A DNA stretch of 64,000 nt, from assembly GCF_902859805.1 (NCBI RefSeq), contig NZ_CADIKC010000004.1:248001-312000 (forward strand), in the 5' to 3' direction. Made by a program: the position numbers and the translations under genes. The notes under the pieces are model-generated. The model saw nothing but the letters and a program-made list of their open reading frames with translations. It searched no databases and was not told where the DNA came from. Below are positions 53,098-62,687 of the stretch, in pieces. Source of the DNA: Paraburkholderia sediminicola. Lineage in GTDB: Bacteria > Pseudomonadota > Gammaproteobacteria > Burkholderiales > Burkholderiaceae. The stretch's first letter is position 1. Each line of letters starts with the position of its first letter.

Positions 53098-54147
53098 TTA
53101 CGCCGGATGACGCGCCTCTTGAAGCTGCTTGCGGCGCACCTCGCCCTGACGTTCCAGCATCCAGCCCGGGTACTCAGCCGGCAGCGTGCTGACCTTATCG
53201 AGCTTCGCAAGCTCATCGGCGGTTAACGTGACCTCCGTGGCGGCAATGTTGTCGTCGAGTTGCTCGACTTTCTTCGCGCCGACGATCACCGAGCTCACCA
53301 CGCGTTGATGCAGCAGCCACGCAAGCGCGATCTGCGCCACGGACACTTTCTTCGTTTCCGCGATATCGCGCATCACGTCGATACAGTCATAAGCGCGCTC
53401 GCGATTGACCGGCGGGAAATCGAATGTCGTGCGACGGCTGCCCGCCTCGCCCTGCTGCTCGCGTCCATATTTGCCGCTCAGCAAGCCGCCCGCGAGCGGA
53501 CTCCATACCATCAGTCCAAGCCCTTCGCTGTGCAGCATCGGCACGAGTTCGCGTTCGAGATCGCGGCCCGCCAGCGTGTAGTACGCCTGTAGCGATTCAA
53601 AGCGCGCGAGGCCGAGACGCTCCGCAATGCCCAGCGCCTTCGCGATCTGCCACGCGGCCCAGTTCGACACGCCGACATAGCGCACATGGCCATGCTGAAC
53701 CAGCGTGTCGAGCGCGCGCACGGTTTCTTCAATCGGCGTGGCCGGATCGAAACCGTGGATCTGATACAGGTCGACGTGATCGAGTTGCAGGCGCTTCAGG
53801 CTCGCCTTGATCCCGTCGATGATGTGATAGCGCGACGCGCCACGCGCGTTTGGAAACTCCGCCGTCTGACCGAAAACTTTGGTTGCGACGACAACCTTGT
53901 CGCGCGGCACTTTCAGGTTCTTCAACGCCTGACCGGTGATCTGTTCGGACAGGCCATCGGCATAAACGTCGGCCGTGTCGATGAAATTGATGCCCGCGTC
54001 GAGCGCCCGGCCGACCAGCCGCTCCGCGTCCCCCTGCTGCAGATCGCCGATCTGCTTCCAGATGCCCTCGCCACCGCCGAAGGTCATCGTGCCCAGGCAC
54101 AGCTCCGAAACAAACACACCGGTACGGCCTAACTGGTTGTATCGCAT
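53098..54147 (-). CDS. Aldo/keto reductase
   Basis: A 349-residue (alpha/beta)8 NADPH-dependent reductase. Start MRYNQLGRTGVFVSELCLGTMTFGGGEG; catalytic tetrad visible as NFIDTADVYADG (Asp, Tyr), VVATKVFG (Lys) and LYQIHGFDP (His). C-terminal NADPH site VIVGAKKVEQLDDNI. The group resembles YajO/Gsp69-type reductases. ATG 54147 has GGAG 10 bases upstream. Substrate unknown. Confidence 0.93.
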   Translation of the reverse strand: MRYNQLGRTGVFVSELCLGTMTFGGGEGIWKQIGDLQQGDAERLVGRALDAGINFIDTADVYADGLSEQITGQALKNLKVPRDKVVVATKVFGQTAEFPNARGASRYHIIDGIKASLKRLQLDHVDLYQIHGFDPATPIEETVRALDTLVQHGHVRYVGVSNWAAWQIAKALGIAERLGLARFESLQAYYTLAGRDLERELVPMLHSEGLGLMVWSPLAGGLLSGKYGREQQGEAGSRRTTFDFPPVNRERAYDCIDVMRDIAETKKVSVAQIALAWLLHQRVVSSVIVGAKKVEQLDDNIAATEVTLTADELAKLDKVSTLPAEYPGWMLERQGEVRRKQLQEARHPA

Positions 54148-54491
54148 CGTCGAAACTCCATCGTGGATTCGTGGATCGGTGAGCCGTACAGAGTACTGCA
54201 CCTGGCAAATTTCGGCAGGGCCCGGCGCGAGTCCCGGTCAATCGGCCGGCGAACGAATGTTTCAAACCACTTACGGTTCGCGCAGTAGTTACCGCAGCGC
54301 TTTTTTCGGTTCGGAAAAAATGCCTTCTCCTGCCAGGAGCGAGGCTCCATGCGGGTCTCCGGCAAGCGTCGGCGATGCGCAACATATTCGTAATGCTATG
54401 CCGGAGTCATTTGGAAAGTTTCGGTAAGGCGTGTATAAGTCGGACCATTCCGCTCTCGTATGGTGCAGTGCCTTTAACAAGGACCGTGCGT
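54148..54491. other. Divergent promoter region, no supported gene
   Basis: This 344-bp gap holds the promoters of the aldo/keto reductase (minus) and the autotransporter (plus). No gene or repeat seen. A lower-GC stretch near 54285-54320 lies in the reductase upstream region. Confidence 0.5.
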
Positions 54492-57400
54492 ATGAAGAAG
54501 AAGAAAAGGTTTGGAATCGGCCTCGGCAGCGTTGTGCTGCTCACAAAGGCATTCACCCCTTCCGCGATGGCCGCGTGCAGCAATACCGCACCGCCGAGCA
54601 ACACCACAGTCACCTGCACGGGCAGCGGCCTTGCCGCCGTCATTGCGCAAACCGGCAGCACCGGTGTGACGATCAATGCAGACAGCACCGCCTCCGGCAG
54701 CTTCGTGCACAGCACCAATGCAGTTGTCTTCAGCGTCGACACCAACAGCACGATCAATAGCAGCGGCAACCTGTCATTGACAGGCGGCGGCGGTACGGGC
54801 ACCGCACGCGGCGCCGTGTTGCTCGGCGTGGGCAACGGCAATCAGATCACCAATGCGAGCGGCGCGGTCATCACCACGACCGGCGCCTTCAACGACGGCA
54901 TGGCCGCCAACGGCAGCGGCAACACGCTGATCAATCGCGGCTCGATCACCACCAGCGGCCCCAACGCATACGGCATGACGGCCGCGTGGGGACAAACGAA
55001 CGTCGGCCAGTTGAACAACACGTTGATCAACAGCGGCAGCGTGACGACCTCGGGCAGCAACGCGCGCGCGGCATCGATTCTGGGCGGCAGCGGCACCATC
55101 AACAACAGCGGCACGTTGACTACCACGGGCTCGGCCAGTCCAACCGCTTATCTGCAGGGCAATAACGACCAGTTGATCAACAGCGGCACGATAAGCGCGA
55201 GCGGCAGCGGTTCGGATGCGGTGTTTTCCAACACCGCGGGATCGAGCTTCGTGGCGACGATCCAGAACCTCGCGGGTGGCAGCATCATCAGCCAGAACGG
55301 CTCCGGCATCCGCACGCTCAACGGCAACAGCACCATCATCAATGCCGGGCTCGTGCAGAGCGGCATCGGCACGGCCATCACGATGGGCAACGGTAACGAT
55401 TCGCTGATTCTGCAAACCGGTTCGGTGATCAACGGTACGGCCGACGGCGGCGCAGGATCGAATACGGTGACCTTGCAAGGCTCGGGCACCGCGTCGAACG
55501 CGTTTACCAACTTTCAGACCTTGCTGATGCAAGGCGCGCTGTGGAACTGGACCGGCAGCGGGACCTTCACGCTCGCGCATGTGCAAACCGGCACGCTCAA
55601 TCTCACCGGCACGTTAGGCGCGAGTGCAACAGCGCTCGTCGATAGCGGCGCGACCTTGCAGGCGACCGCGCAGAATCTGCCCTCCACCGTGACCGACAAC
55701 GGACTCGTGCGGTTTGCCCAGGATAGTGCGGGCACCTACACTGGATCGATCAGCGGCACAGGCGCAGTCGACAAAACCGGTGCCGGCGTGTTGACGCTTG
55801 CACCGGCTGCGGCGAGCGGCAACACCTACTCGGGTGGCACGACGATCGATCAAGGCACCATCGCCGCCGGTGCGGACAATGCGCTCGGCGCGAGCACGGG
55901 CGGCCTCACGTTCAACACCGGCACGCTGCAATTGACAACGAGCTTCGACCTCGCCGGCACGCGCGCCATCACCTTGGCCGCGGGCGGCGGCACGATCGAT
56001 ACGCAATCGTTCAATACCACGCTCTCCCAGGCGGTGAGCGGACCCGGCGCGTTGACGAAAGCCGGCAGCGGCAGCTTGCTGATGACCGGCGTGAGCACCT
56101 ATAGCGGCGCAACGACGGTCGCGGCGGGCACCCTCGCAATCGGCGACGCCACTCATGCCAGCGCCGCGCTGACGGGCGGCGGCGCCACCACGGTGGCCTC
56201 GGGCGCGACGCTCGGCGGCTATGGCAGCGTAACGGGCGCGGTCACGAATAACGGCACGCTCGCGGTGGCGAATGCATTGCCGTCGTTTGCCAGCGCGGTC
56301 AACGGCGCCTTTTCGATCAACGGTTCGCTCGTGAATGCCGGACTCGTGCAGATCGGCGGCCCTGCTGCAGGCGGTGTGGGCAACCGCTTGAATGTGACGG
56401 GCAACTACACCGGCCAGGACGGCACCATCGGCCTGAACACGGTCGTCGCCGGCGACGGCGCGGCGTCCGATCGCCTCGTGCTGAGCGGCGGAACGGCGAC
56501 TGGCTCAACGCATCTGCAAGTCACGAACGTCGGCGGCCAGGGCGCACAAACGGTAGCGGACGGCATTCAGGTGATTCAGGCGACCAACGGCGCCACCACC
56601 GCCGCGAGCGCTTTTACGCTGGCCGCGCCGGTGAAGGCCGGTGCGTATTCCTACTATCTCGCCAAAGGCGGTGTGAGCAACGGCACGACGGACAATTGGT
56701 ATCTGCGCAATACGGTTGCGCCGCTGCCGCCCGCAACCACACCCGGCCAGCCGGTCACGACGCCGGGCGCCCCTGGCGAGACCGGCGTGCCGATTGCGGC
56801 CGAGGGCACGCCACCCTTGCCTCCCGCGCCGCCTGCGGGCTCGGCCGCCACGCCGCTGTATCGCGTCGAAGTGCCGGTGTACGCCGCAGCGCCCGGCGTC
56901 GCGCGTGAACTCGGCCTGATGCAGATCGATACGTTTCATGACCGGCAAGGCGATCAGGCCTTGTTGAGCGAAAGCGGCAAACTACCTGCCGCATGGGGTC
57001 GCGTGTGGGGCGGCCATAGCGTGTTGAGCCAGAACGGCGCGGTCAGTCCGCAATTCGACGGCTCCGTGTATGGCATCCAGGCCGGGCAAGATCTCTACGC
57101 GGATCGCAGCGCGAGCGGTCAGCGCAATCACTACGGTTTGTTCGTCGGCTTTGCGCGGGCCACCGGCGACGTCGACGGCTTCGCGCTCGGCATGCCCAAT
57201 CTCGCCGTCGGCCACCTGGCGATCAATGCATACAGCCTCGGCGGCTACTGGACGCATATCGGCCCGAGCGGCTGGTACACGGACGCCGTGCTGATGGGAA
57301 GTTCGCTGACCGTCGATCCGGTCTCGCGCGACGGCCTCAATACGACGACACATGGCAACGCAGTGACCGGTTCGCTCGAAGGCGGTCTGCCGATTCCGCT

Positions 57401-57809
57401 CGGCGCGGGGCTCACGCTCGAGCCGCAAGCGCAACTCGTGTGGCAGCACCTCTCGCTGTCCGATTTCAACGATGGCGTATCGAGCGTTGGCTTCAATAGC
57501 GGCAATACTTTCGTCGGACGAATCGGCGCACGCCTGCAAGCTCAGTTCGATGCCTTCGCGATCGCCTGGCGGCCCTATCTGCGCGTCAGTTTCCTGCGCG
57601 AATTCGGCTCCGACGACAAAGTCACCTTCGGCGGCGGGACCGTGATTCCGGGCACCGTCGGGCAAACGGCGGCGCAACTCGGCGCGGGCGTGGTCGGCAA
57701 ATTCAGCACGTCGGGCAGCGTGTTCGCGACGCTCGGCTGGGTGACGAATCTGGGTGGCGCGCACCAGAGAACGGTGACGGGCGACGCAGGCGTGCGCTGG
57801 GTCTGGTAG
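54492..57809 (+). CDS. Type Va autotransporter with beta-strand-repeat passenger
   Basis: A 1105-residue secreted and surface protein. Signal sequence about 1-28 (MKKKKRFGIGLGSVVLLTKA). The passenger (about 30-730) is rich in Asn/Gly/Ser/Thr and contains turn repeats such as LINSGTISASGSGSDAVF and two autotransporter-associated strand repeats (GAVDKTGAGVLTLAPAAASGNTYSGGTTIDQGTI and GPGALTKAGSGSLLMTGVSTYSGATTVAAGTLAIG). A Pro-rich linker (about 740-790) leads to the beta-barrel domain (about 850-1105), with WGRVWGGHSV near its beginning, ending VRWVW. The terminal Trp is the usual aromatic end. No catalytic triad is seen in the passenger, so an adhesin-like role is more likely than a protease. 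Confidence 0.92.
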   Translation: MKKKKRFGIGLGSVVLLTKAFTPSAMAACSNTAPPSNTTVTCTGSGLAAVIAQTGSTGVTINADSTASGSFVHSTNAVVFSVDTNSTINSSGNLSLTGGGGTGTARGAVLLGVGNGNQITNASGAVITTTGAFNDGMAANGSGNTLINRGSITTSGPNAYGMTAAWGQTNVGQLNNTLINSGSVTTSGSNARAASILGGSGTINNSGTLTTTGSASPTAYLQGNNDQLINSGTISASGSGSDAVFSNTAGSSFVATIQNLAGGSIISQNGSGIRTLNGNSTIINAGLVQSGIGTAITMGNGNDSLILQTGSVINGTADGGAGSNTVTLQGSGTASNAFTNFQTLLMQGALWNWTGSGTFTLAHVQTGTLNLTGTLGASATALVDSGATLQATAQNLPSTVTDNGLVRFAQDSAGTYTGSISGTGAVDKTGAGVLTLAPAAASGNTYSGGTTIDQGTIAAGADNALGASTGGLTFNTGTLQLTTSFDLAGTRAITLAAGGGTIDTQSFNTTLSQAVSGPGALTKAGSGSLLMTGVSTYSGATTVAAGTLAIGDATHASAALTGGGATTVASGATLGGYGSVTGAVTNNGTLAVANALPSFASAVNGAFSINGSLVNAGLVQIGGPAAGGVGNRLNVTGNYTGQDGTIGLNTVVAGDGAASDRLVLSGGTATGSTHLQVTNVGGQGAQTVADGIQVIQATNGATTAASAFTLAAPVKAGAYSYYLAKGGVSNGTTDNWYLRNTVAPLPPATTPGQPVTTPGAPGETGVPIAAEGTPPLPPAPPAGSAATPLYRVEVPVYAAAPGVARELGLMQIDTFHDRQGDQALLSESGKLPAAWGRVWGGHSVLSQNGAVSPQFDGSVYGIQAGQDLYADRSASGQRNHYGLFVGFARATGDVDGFALGMPNLAVGHLAINAYSLGGYWTHIGPSGWYTDAVLMGSSLTVDPVSRDGLNTTTHGNAVTGSLEGGLPIPLGAGLTLEPQAQLVWQHLSLSDFNDGVSSVGFNSGNTFVGRIGARLQAQFDAFAIAWRPYLRVSFLREFGSDDKVTFGGGTVIPGTVGQTAAQLGAGVVGKFSTSGSVFATLGWVTNLGGAHQRTVTGDAGVRWVW

Positions 57810-57969
57810 TTCTGCACCGGACTGTGCTGCCGCTTTATTTCGCGCGATAGCCGCCACCCAGGCATCGGCAAAACCGCCGAAAACCTGCCAGACTGATCAT
57901 TGATCCTCGAAACGGGCCGGCGCTTGCCGTCCTCTGGATATGGCACATCGCGTCCCCATCTATGCCGGC

Positions 57970-60900
57970 ATGACTTCGTCCTCGACATCCACCGCCGCGT
58001 TAGACGAGCGCCCTGATTCTTCGGGCGTCGATCCAGCATTGCGGGCGACTTCAGACGCTGCGCCGGCCCACGCTTCGGGTACCTTCACGCCCGGCGCGCT
58101 GGATGACTTCCATCCGGCAGTGGCCAGCTGGTTCCTGAAGACCTTCCCCGCCCCCACCGACGCCCAGGCTGCCGCCTGGCCGCAGATTCGCAGCGGGCGC
58201 TCGACCCTGGTGGCCGCGCCCACCGGTTCGGGCAAAACCCTCACCGCCTTCCTGTCCGCGCTCGACGAACTCGTCCAGCAGGGCCTCGCCAACGGCGGCA
58301 CATTGCCCGACGAAACCCTGGTGGTCTATGTCTCGCCGTTAAAAGCGCTTTCCAACGATATCCGCATCAATCTGCAAGTGCCCTTGCAAGGCATCGCCAC
58401 GGAGCTTGAGGCGCGCGGCCTGCCGCCGCTCGACATCCGCACCGCGGTGCGCACAGGCGACACCACGCAGCAGGAGCGCAGCGCGCTGAAAAAACGCGCG
58501 CCGCATATTCTCGTCACCACGCCGGAATCGCTATACGTCCTGCTCGGTTCGGATTCCGGCCGACGCATGCTGTCGACGGTGCGCACGGTGATCGTTGACG
58601 AAATTCATGCGCTTGCCGGCAGCAAGCGCGGCAGTCATCTGGCGCTCAGTCTCGAACGGCTCGACGCGCTATGTCAGCGGCGCCTGCCACGAATCGGCCT
58701 GTCGGCGACGCAAAAACCCGTCAGCGCGGTCGCGCGCTTTCTGGTGGGCGGCGCCAGCATTGAAAGCGACATCCCGGCGGACTGCGCGATCGTCGACGTA
58801 GGCCACATTCGCGAGCGCGATCTCGCGCTGGAGATTCCGCCCGTGCCGCTCGAAGCGGTCATGCCGAACGAAGTGTGGGAGCGCGTATACGATCGCCTCG
58901 CCGAATTGATCGCGATGCATCGCACCACGCTGATTTTCGTCAACACGCGCCGCATGGCCGAACGCGCGGCGCGTCATCTGACCGAGCGGCTCGGCAAGGA
59001 CGCAGTCGCCGCGCATCATGGCAGTCTCGCCAAGGAGCATCGCTTCGACGCCGAGCAGCGCCTGAAACGCGGCGAGTTGCGGGTGCTGATCGCGACCGCT
59101 TCGCTGGAACTCGGCATCGATATCGGCGATGTCGATCTGGTCTGCCAGATGGGTTCGCCGCGCGCGATCGCGCCGTTCCTGCAACGCGTGGGACGCTCGG
59201 GCCACCATGTGGGCGGCATGCCGAAGGGCCGGCTCTTTCCGGCTTCGCGCGACGATCTGATCGAGTGCGCCGCGCTGCTTGATTGCGTGCGGCGTGGCGA
59301 ACTCGACGCGTTGCGGATTCCGCGCGCGCCGCTCGATGTGCTGGCACAACAGATCGTGGCCGAGGTGTCGAGCGCCGAATGGAGCGAAGACGCACTGTTC
59401 GAGATGCTACGGCGCGCGGCCCCCTACGCGGGCCTCGAACGCGAGCAATACGACGCCGTGCTGCGCATGCTCGCTGAAGGCTATACCAGCCGCAACGGAC
59501 CGCGTGGCGCCTATATTCATCGCGACGTGGTGAGCGGCACCTTGCGCGGCCGGCGCGGCGGCAAACTGGTCGCCGTGACCTCAGGCGGCACGATTCCCGA
59601 GAACGCCGACTATGCGGTGGTGCTCGAACCGCAGGCGATCAATATCGGCACCGTCAACGAGGATTTCGCCGTCGAGAGTCTGGCTGGCGACGTGTTCCAG
59701 CTCGGCAATGCGTCATACCGGATTCTGCGGATCGAGAGCGGCCGCGTGCGGGTCGAGGACGCGCAGGGGCAGCCGCCGAATATTCCGTTCTGGCTCGGCG
59801 AGGCGCCGGGGCGCAGCGATGAACTGTCGTTCGGCGTAGCACGCTTGCGTGAGCAGATCGGGCGCCTGCTCGATGGGGAAGAGCCCATGACGGTGCGCAT
59901 CCAACGCGCAATCGACTGGCTCGTCGACACCCTCGGCCTCGACGAAGCCGCCGCGCGGCAGATCGCCGACTATCTCGCCCGCGCACGCGCCGCACTCGGC
60001 GTGCTGCCGACGCAAAACACGCTCGTGATGGAGCGCTTCTTCGACGAATCCGGCGGCACACAACTCGTGATCCATGCGCCCTTCGGCAGTCGTGTGAACC
60101 GCGCGTGGGGCCTCGCGTTGCGCAAACGTTTTTGCCGGACCTTCAACTTCGAACTGCAGGCCGCCGCCACCGAAGACGCGATCATCCTCTCGCTGACCGG
60201 CAGCCATTCCTTCGTACTCGACGAAGTATGGCGATACCTCCATTCGAACAGTGCCGAGCATCTGCTGATCCAGGCGCTACTCGACGCGCCGCTCTTTGGC
60301 GTGCGCTGGCGCTGGAACGCGACCACCTCGCTCGGCCTGCCGCGTTATACCGGCGGGCGCAAAACCCCGCCGCAATTGCAGCGCATGCGTAGCGAAGATC
60401 TGCTGGCCAGCGTGTTTCCCGAACAGGCCGCGTGCCTGGAAAACATCGTCGGCGAGCGCGAATTGCCGCGTCATCCCTTAGTGGACCAAACCGTCGACGA
60501 TTGCCTGCACGACGCGATGGATAGCGAAAGCTGGATCGCCTTGCTGCGTCGTATCGAACAGGGCGAGGTGCAACTGATCGCCCGCGATCTGCCGGCGCCC
60601 TCGCCGCTTGCCGCCGAAATCCTCACCGCCAAGCCCTACGCCTATCTCGACGATGCGCCGATCGAAGAGCGCCGCACGCAAGCCGTGCAGAACCGCCGCT
60701 GGACCGATCCGTCCAGCGCCGACGACCTCGGCGCACTCGATGCCGACGCGATCGACAGCGTACGCGACGAGGCATGGCCGCAGGCGCGCACCGCCGACGA
60801 GATGCACGAAGCGCTAACAGGTCTCGCCTGCATCACCGAGGCCGAAGCGCGCAGTGTCGAAGGCTGGCCGGCATGGCTCGCGTCGCTTGCCGAATCCGGC

Positions 60901-62436
60901 CGCGCGACCCGCCTGCGGATTGCCGCCGACGCCGCGCTGTGGCTGCCCGCCGAGCGCCTGACCTGTTTCCAGGCGCTCTACCCTGACGCCCGGTTTGAAC
61001 CGCCGCTCACCGCACCGAAGGGCTACACCGATACCTGGAGCGCCGACGACGCCCTGCTCGACGTGCTGCGCGCCCGGCTCACCGGCTTTGGCCCGCTGCC
61101 TGTGCGTGCGATCGCACAGGCACTGAGCTTGCCCGCAACGTCGGTCGAACACACGCTGACGCGCCTCGAAGCGGAAGGCTATGTGATGCGCGGCCGCTTC
61201 TCGCCCGGCGCAACCGAAGAAGAATGGTGCGAACGTCATCTGCTTGCGCGGATTCACCGTTACACGGTCAAACGCTTGCGACGTGAAATCGAGCCGGTGG
61301 AACGGCACGACTTCATGCGGTTTCTGTTCGAGTGGCAGCATTTAACGCCTGACACCCGCAGCGAAGGACGCGACGCGTTAGCCGCCGTTCTCGACCAGAT
61401 GGAGGGTTTTCAGGCCGCGGCGGGCGCATGGGAAGAAGATATTCTGCCAGCGCGCGTAAAGGCGTACGCGAACATTTCGCTCGACGAACTATGCCGCGCC
61501 GGCAAGATCGTGTGGACCCGCCTGACCGAGCGGGCACGCGGTGCAACGGGACCGGTACGCAGCACGCCGATCGTGCTCCTGCCGCGCGCACAGGTACGCA
61601 TCTGGCGTGCGCTGATCGACCCGTCGAAGCAACCGGAGCTATCGGCGCGCGCGCAGAGTGTCCATGACACGTTATCCCAGCATGGCGCGATGTTCTTCGA
61701 TGAATTGCTCACCGAAGTACACGGCTTGCGCATGGAACTGGAAAACGCGCTGGGCGAACTGGTTGCGGCGGGCCTCGTGAATTCCGACAGTTTCGCCGGC
61801 TTGCGGGCGTTGTTGAAACCCGTCGCCAAACGCAGTGCTTATTCCAGTAGCCGGCGGGTCAGGTCGAGTGCATTGATCGGAGGAATGGACGACGCCGGGC
61901 GCTGGGCTCTCGTCAGCCGGCAACCCGTTGTTGCTGCAACCGAAGCCTCGCCGGCACGCCGTCAACAATTGCCCGCCGAAGTACTCGAGCATGTCGCCAT
62001 GACGTTGCTACGCCGTTATGGCGTGGTGTTCTGGCGTTTGCTCGAACGCGAGGCCGAGTGGCTGCCGCCATGGCGGGACCTGTTGCGCGTGTTTCAACGG
62101 CTCGAAGCGCGCGGCGTCATTCGCGGCGGGCGATTCGTGAATGGCCTCGCCGGCGAACAGTTTGCTTTACCGGAAGCCATTCCAATCTTGCGCGAAGTTC
62201 GACGGCATGCGAACGATGGTGCTTTTGTGTGTGTCGCAGGAACCGATCCTTTGAATCTGGCCGGTACGTTGCTGGTGGGTGAACGTGTGCCTGCTGTTGC
62301 CGGGAATCGCGTTCTCTATCGCGATGGAATCGTTATCGCGACGCTGGTTGCGGGGATTTTCTGGTTTGACCCCTCGGTGGAAGCGATTCCCATAGAGCGG
62401 GAACACACCCGAAGCGCGTTGACCAGGCGGTTTTGA
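57970..62436 (+). CDS. lhr: Lhr-type ATP-dependent DNA helicase
   Basis: A 1488-residue superfamily-2 helicase of Lhr type. The N-terminal RecA pair shows the Q-region FPAPTDAQAAAWPQI, Walker A VAAPTGSGKT (about 81-90), TTPESLYVLL, DEIHAL, LSATQK, then AHHGSLAKEHR, ATASLELGIDIGDVDLVCQ and QRVGRSGHH. The winged-helix, beta-barrel and large C-terminal domain follow, with no stop or frameshift. Lhr proteins unwind DNA and RNA:DNA hybrids and act in repair. The usual neighbours of lhr (ligase, metallophosphatase) are absent. The start ATG 57970 is a likely choice; ATG 57940 is in frame and possible. Confidence 0.93.
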   Translation: MTSSSTSTAALDERPDSSGVDPALRATSDAAPAHASGTFTPGALDDFHPAVASWFLKTFPAPTDAQAAAWPQIRSGRSTLVAAPTGSGKTLTAFLSALDELVQQGLANGGTLPDETLVVYVSPLKALSNDIRINLQVPLQGIATELEARGLPPLDIRTAVRTGDTTQQERSALKKRAPHILVTTPESLYVLLGSDSGRRMLSTVRTVIVDEIHALAGSKRGSHLALSLERLDALCQRRLPRIGLSATQKPVSAVARFLVGGASIESDIPADCAIVDVGHIRERDLALEIPPVPLEAVMPNEVWERVYDRLAELIAMHRTTLIFVNTRRMAERAARHLTERLGKDAVAAHHGSLAKEHRFDAEQRLKRGELRVLIATASLELGIDIGDVDLVCQMGSPRAIAPFLQRVGRSGHHVGGMPKGRLFPASRDDLIECAALLDCVRRGELDALRIPRAPLDVLAQQIVAEVSSAEWSEDALFEMLRRAAPYAGLEREQYDAVLRMLAEGYTSRNGPRGAYIHRDVVSGTLRGRRGGKLVAVTSGGTIPENADYAVVLEPQAINIGTVNEDFAVESLAGDVFQLGNASYRILRIESGRVRVEDAQGQPPNIPFWLGEAPGRSDELSFGVARLREQIGRLLDGEEPMTVRIQRAIDWLVDTLGLDEAAARQIADYLARARAALGVLPTQNTLVMERFFDESGGTQLVIHAPFGSRVNRAWGLALRKRFCRTFNFELQAAATEDAIILSLTGSHSFVLDEVWRYLHSNSAEHLLIQALLDAPLFGVRWRWNATTSLGLPRYTGGRKTPPQLQRMRSEDLLASVFPEQAACLENIVGERELPRHPLVDQTVDDCLHDAMDSESWIALLRRIEQGEVQLIARDLPAPSPLAAEILTAKPYAYLDDAPIEERRTQAVQNRRWTDPSSADDLGALDADAIDSVRDEAWPQARTADEMHEALTGLACITEAEARSVEGWPAWLASLAESGRATRLRIAADAALWLPAERLTCFQALYPDARFEPPLTAPKGYTDTWSADDALLDVLRARLTGFGPLPVRAIAQALSLPATSVEHTLTRLEAEGYVMRGRFSPGATEEEWCERHLLARIHRYTVKRLRREIEPVERHDFMRFLFEWQHLTPDTRSEGRDALAAVLDQMEGFQAAAGAWEEDILPARVKAYANISLDELCRAGKIVWTRLTERARGATGPVRSTPIVLLPRAQVRIWRALIDPSKQPELSARAQSVHDTLSQHGAMFFDELLTEVHGLRMELENALGELVAAGLVNSDSFAGLRALLKPVAKRSAYSSSRRVRSSALIGGMDDAGRWALVSRQPVVAATEASPARRQQLPAEVLEHVAMTLLRRYGVVFWRLLEREAEWLPPWRDLLRVFQRLEARGVIRGGRFVNGLAGEQFALPEAIPILREVRRHANDGAFVCVAGTDPLNLAGTLLVGERVPAVAGNRVLYRDGIVIATLVAGIFWFDPSVEAIPIEREHTRSALTRRF

Positions 62437-62687
62437 GGCAGTCCTGAGCTAATTGCGCGGCAGTTTAATGCGCTTTAATGCGGTTTCTATGCAATTTCGA
62501 GGCTTCAAGCCGGTGCGTACGCCAAAACAAAAGTCTTAAGACGAAGGCCATCACGACCGTTAATGTTTATAGGCCCGAACGCCAGCCGCTTCGCTACAAT
62601 GGGGGTCAGTCTTTAAGTATGATGAAGACTGTTTGCCGCCGCCCCACCCTTTATGGTTGGCTCATCGGCACACCGCCCGGGGATTTC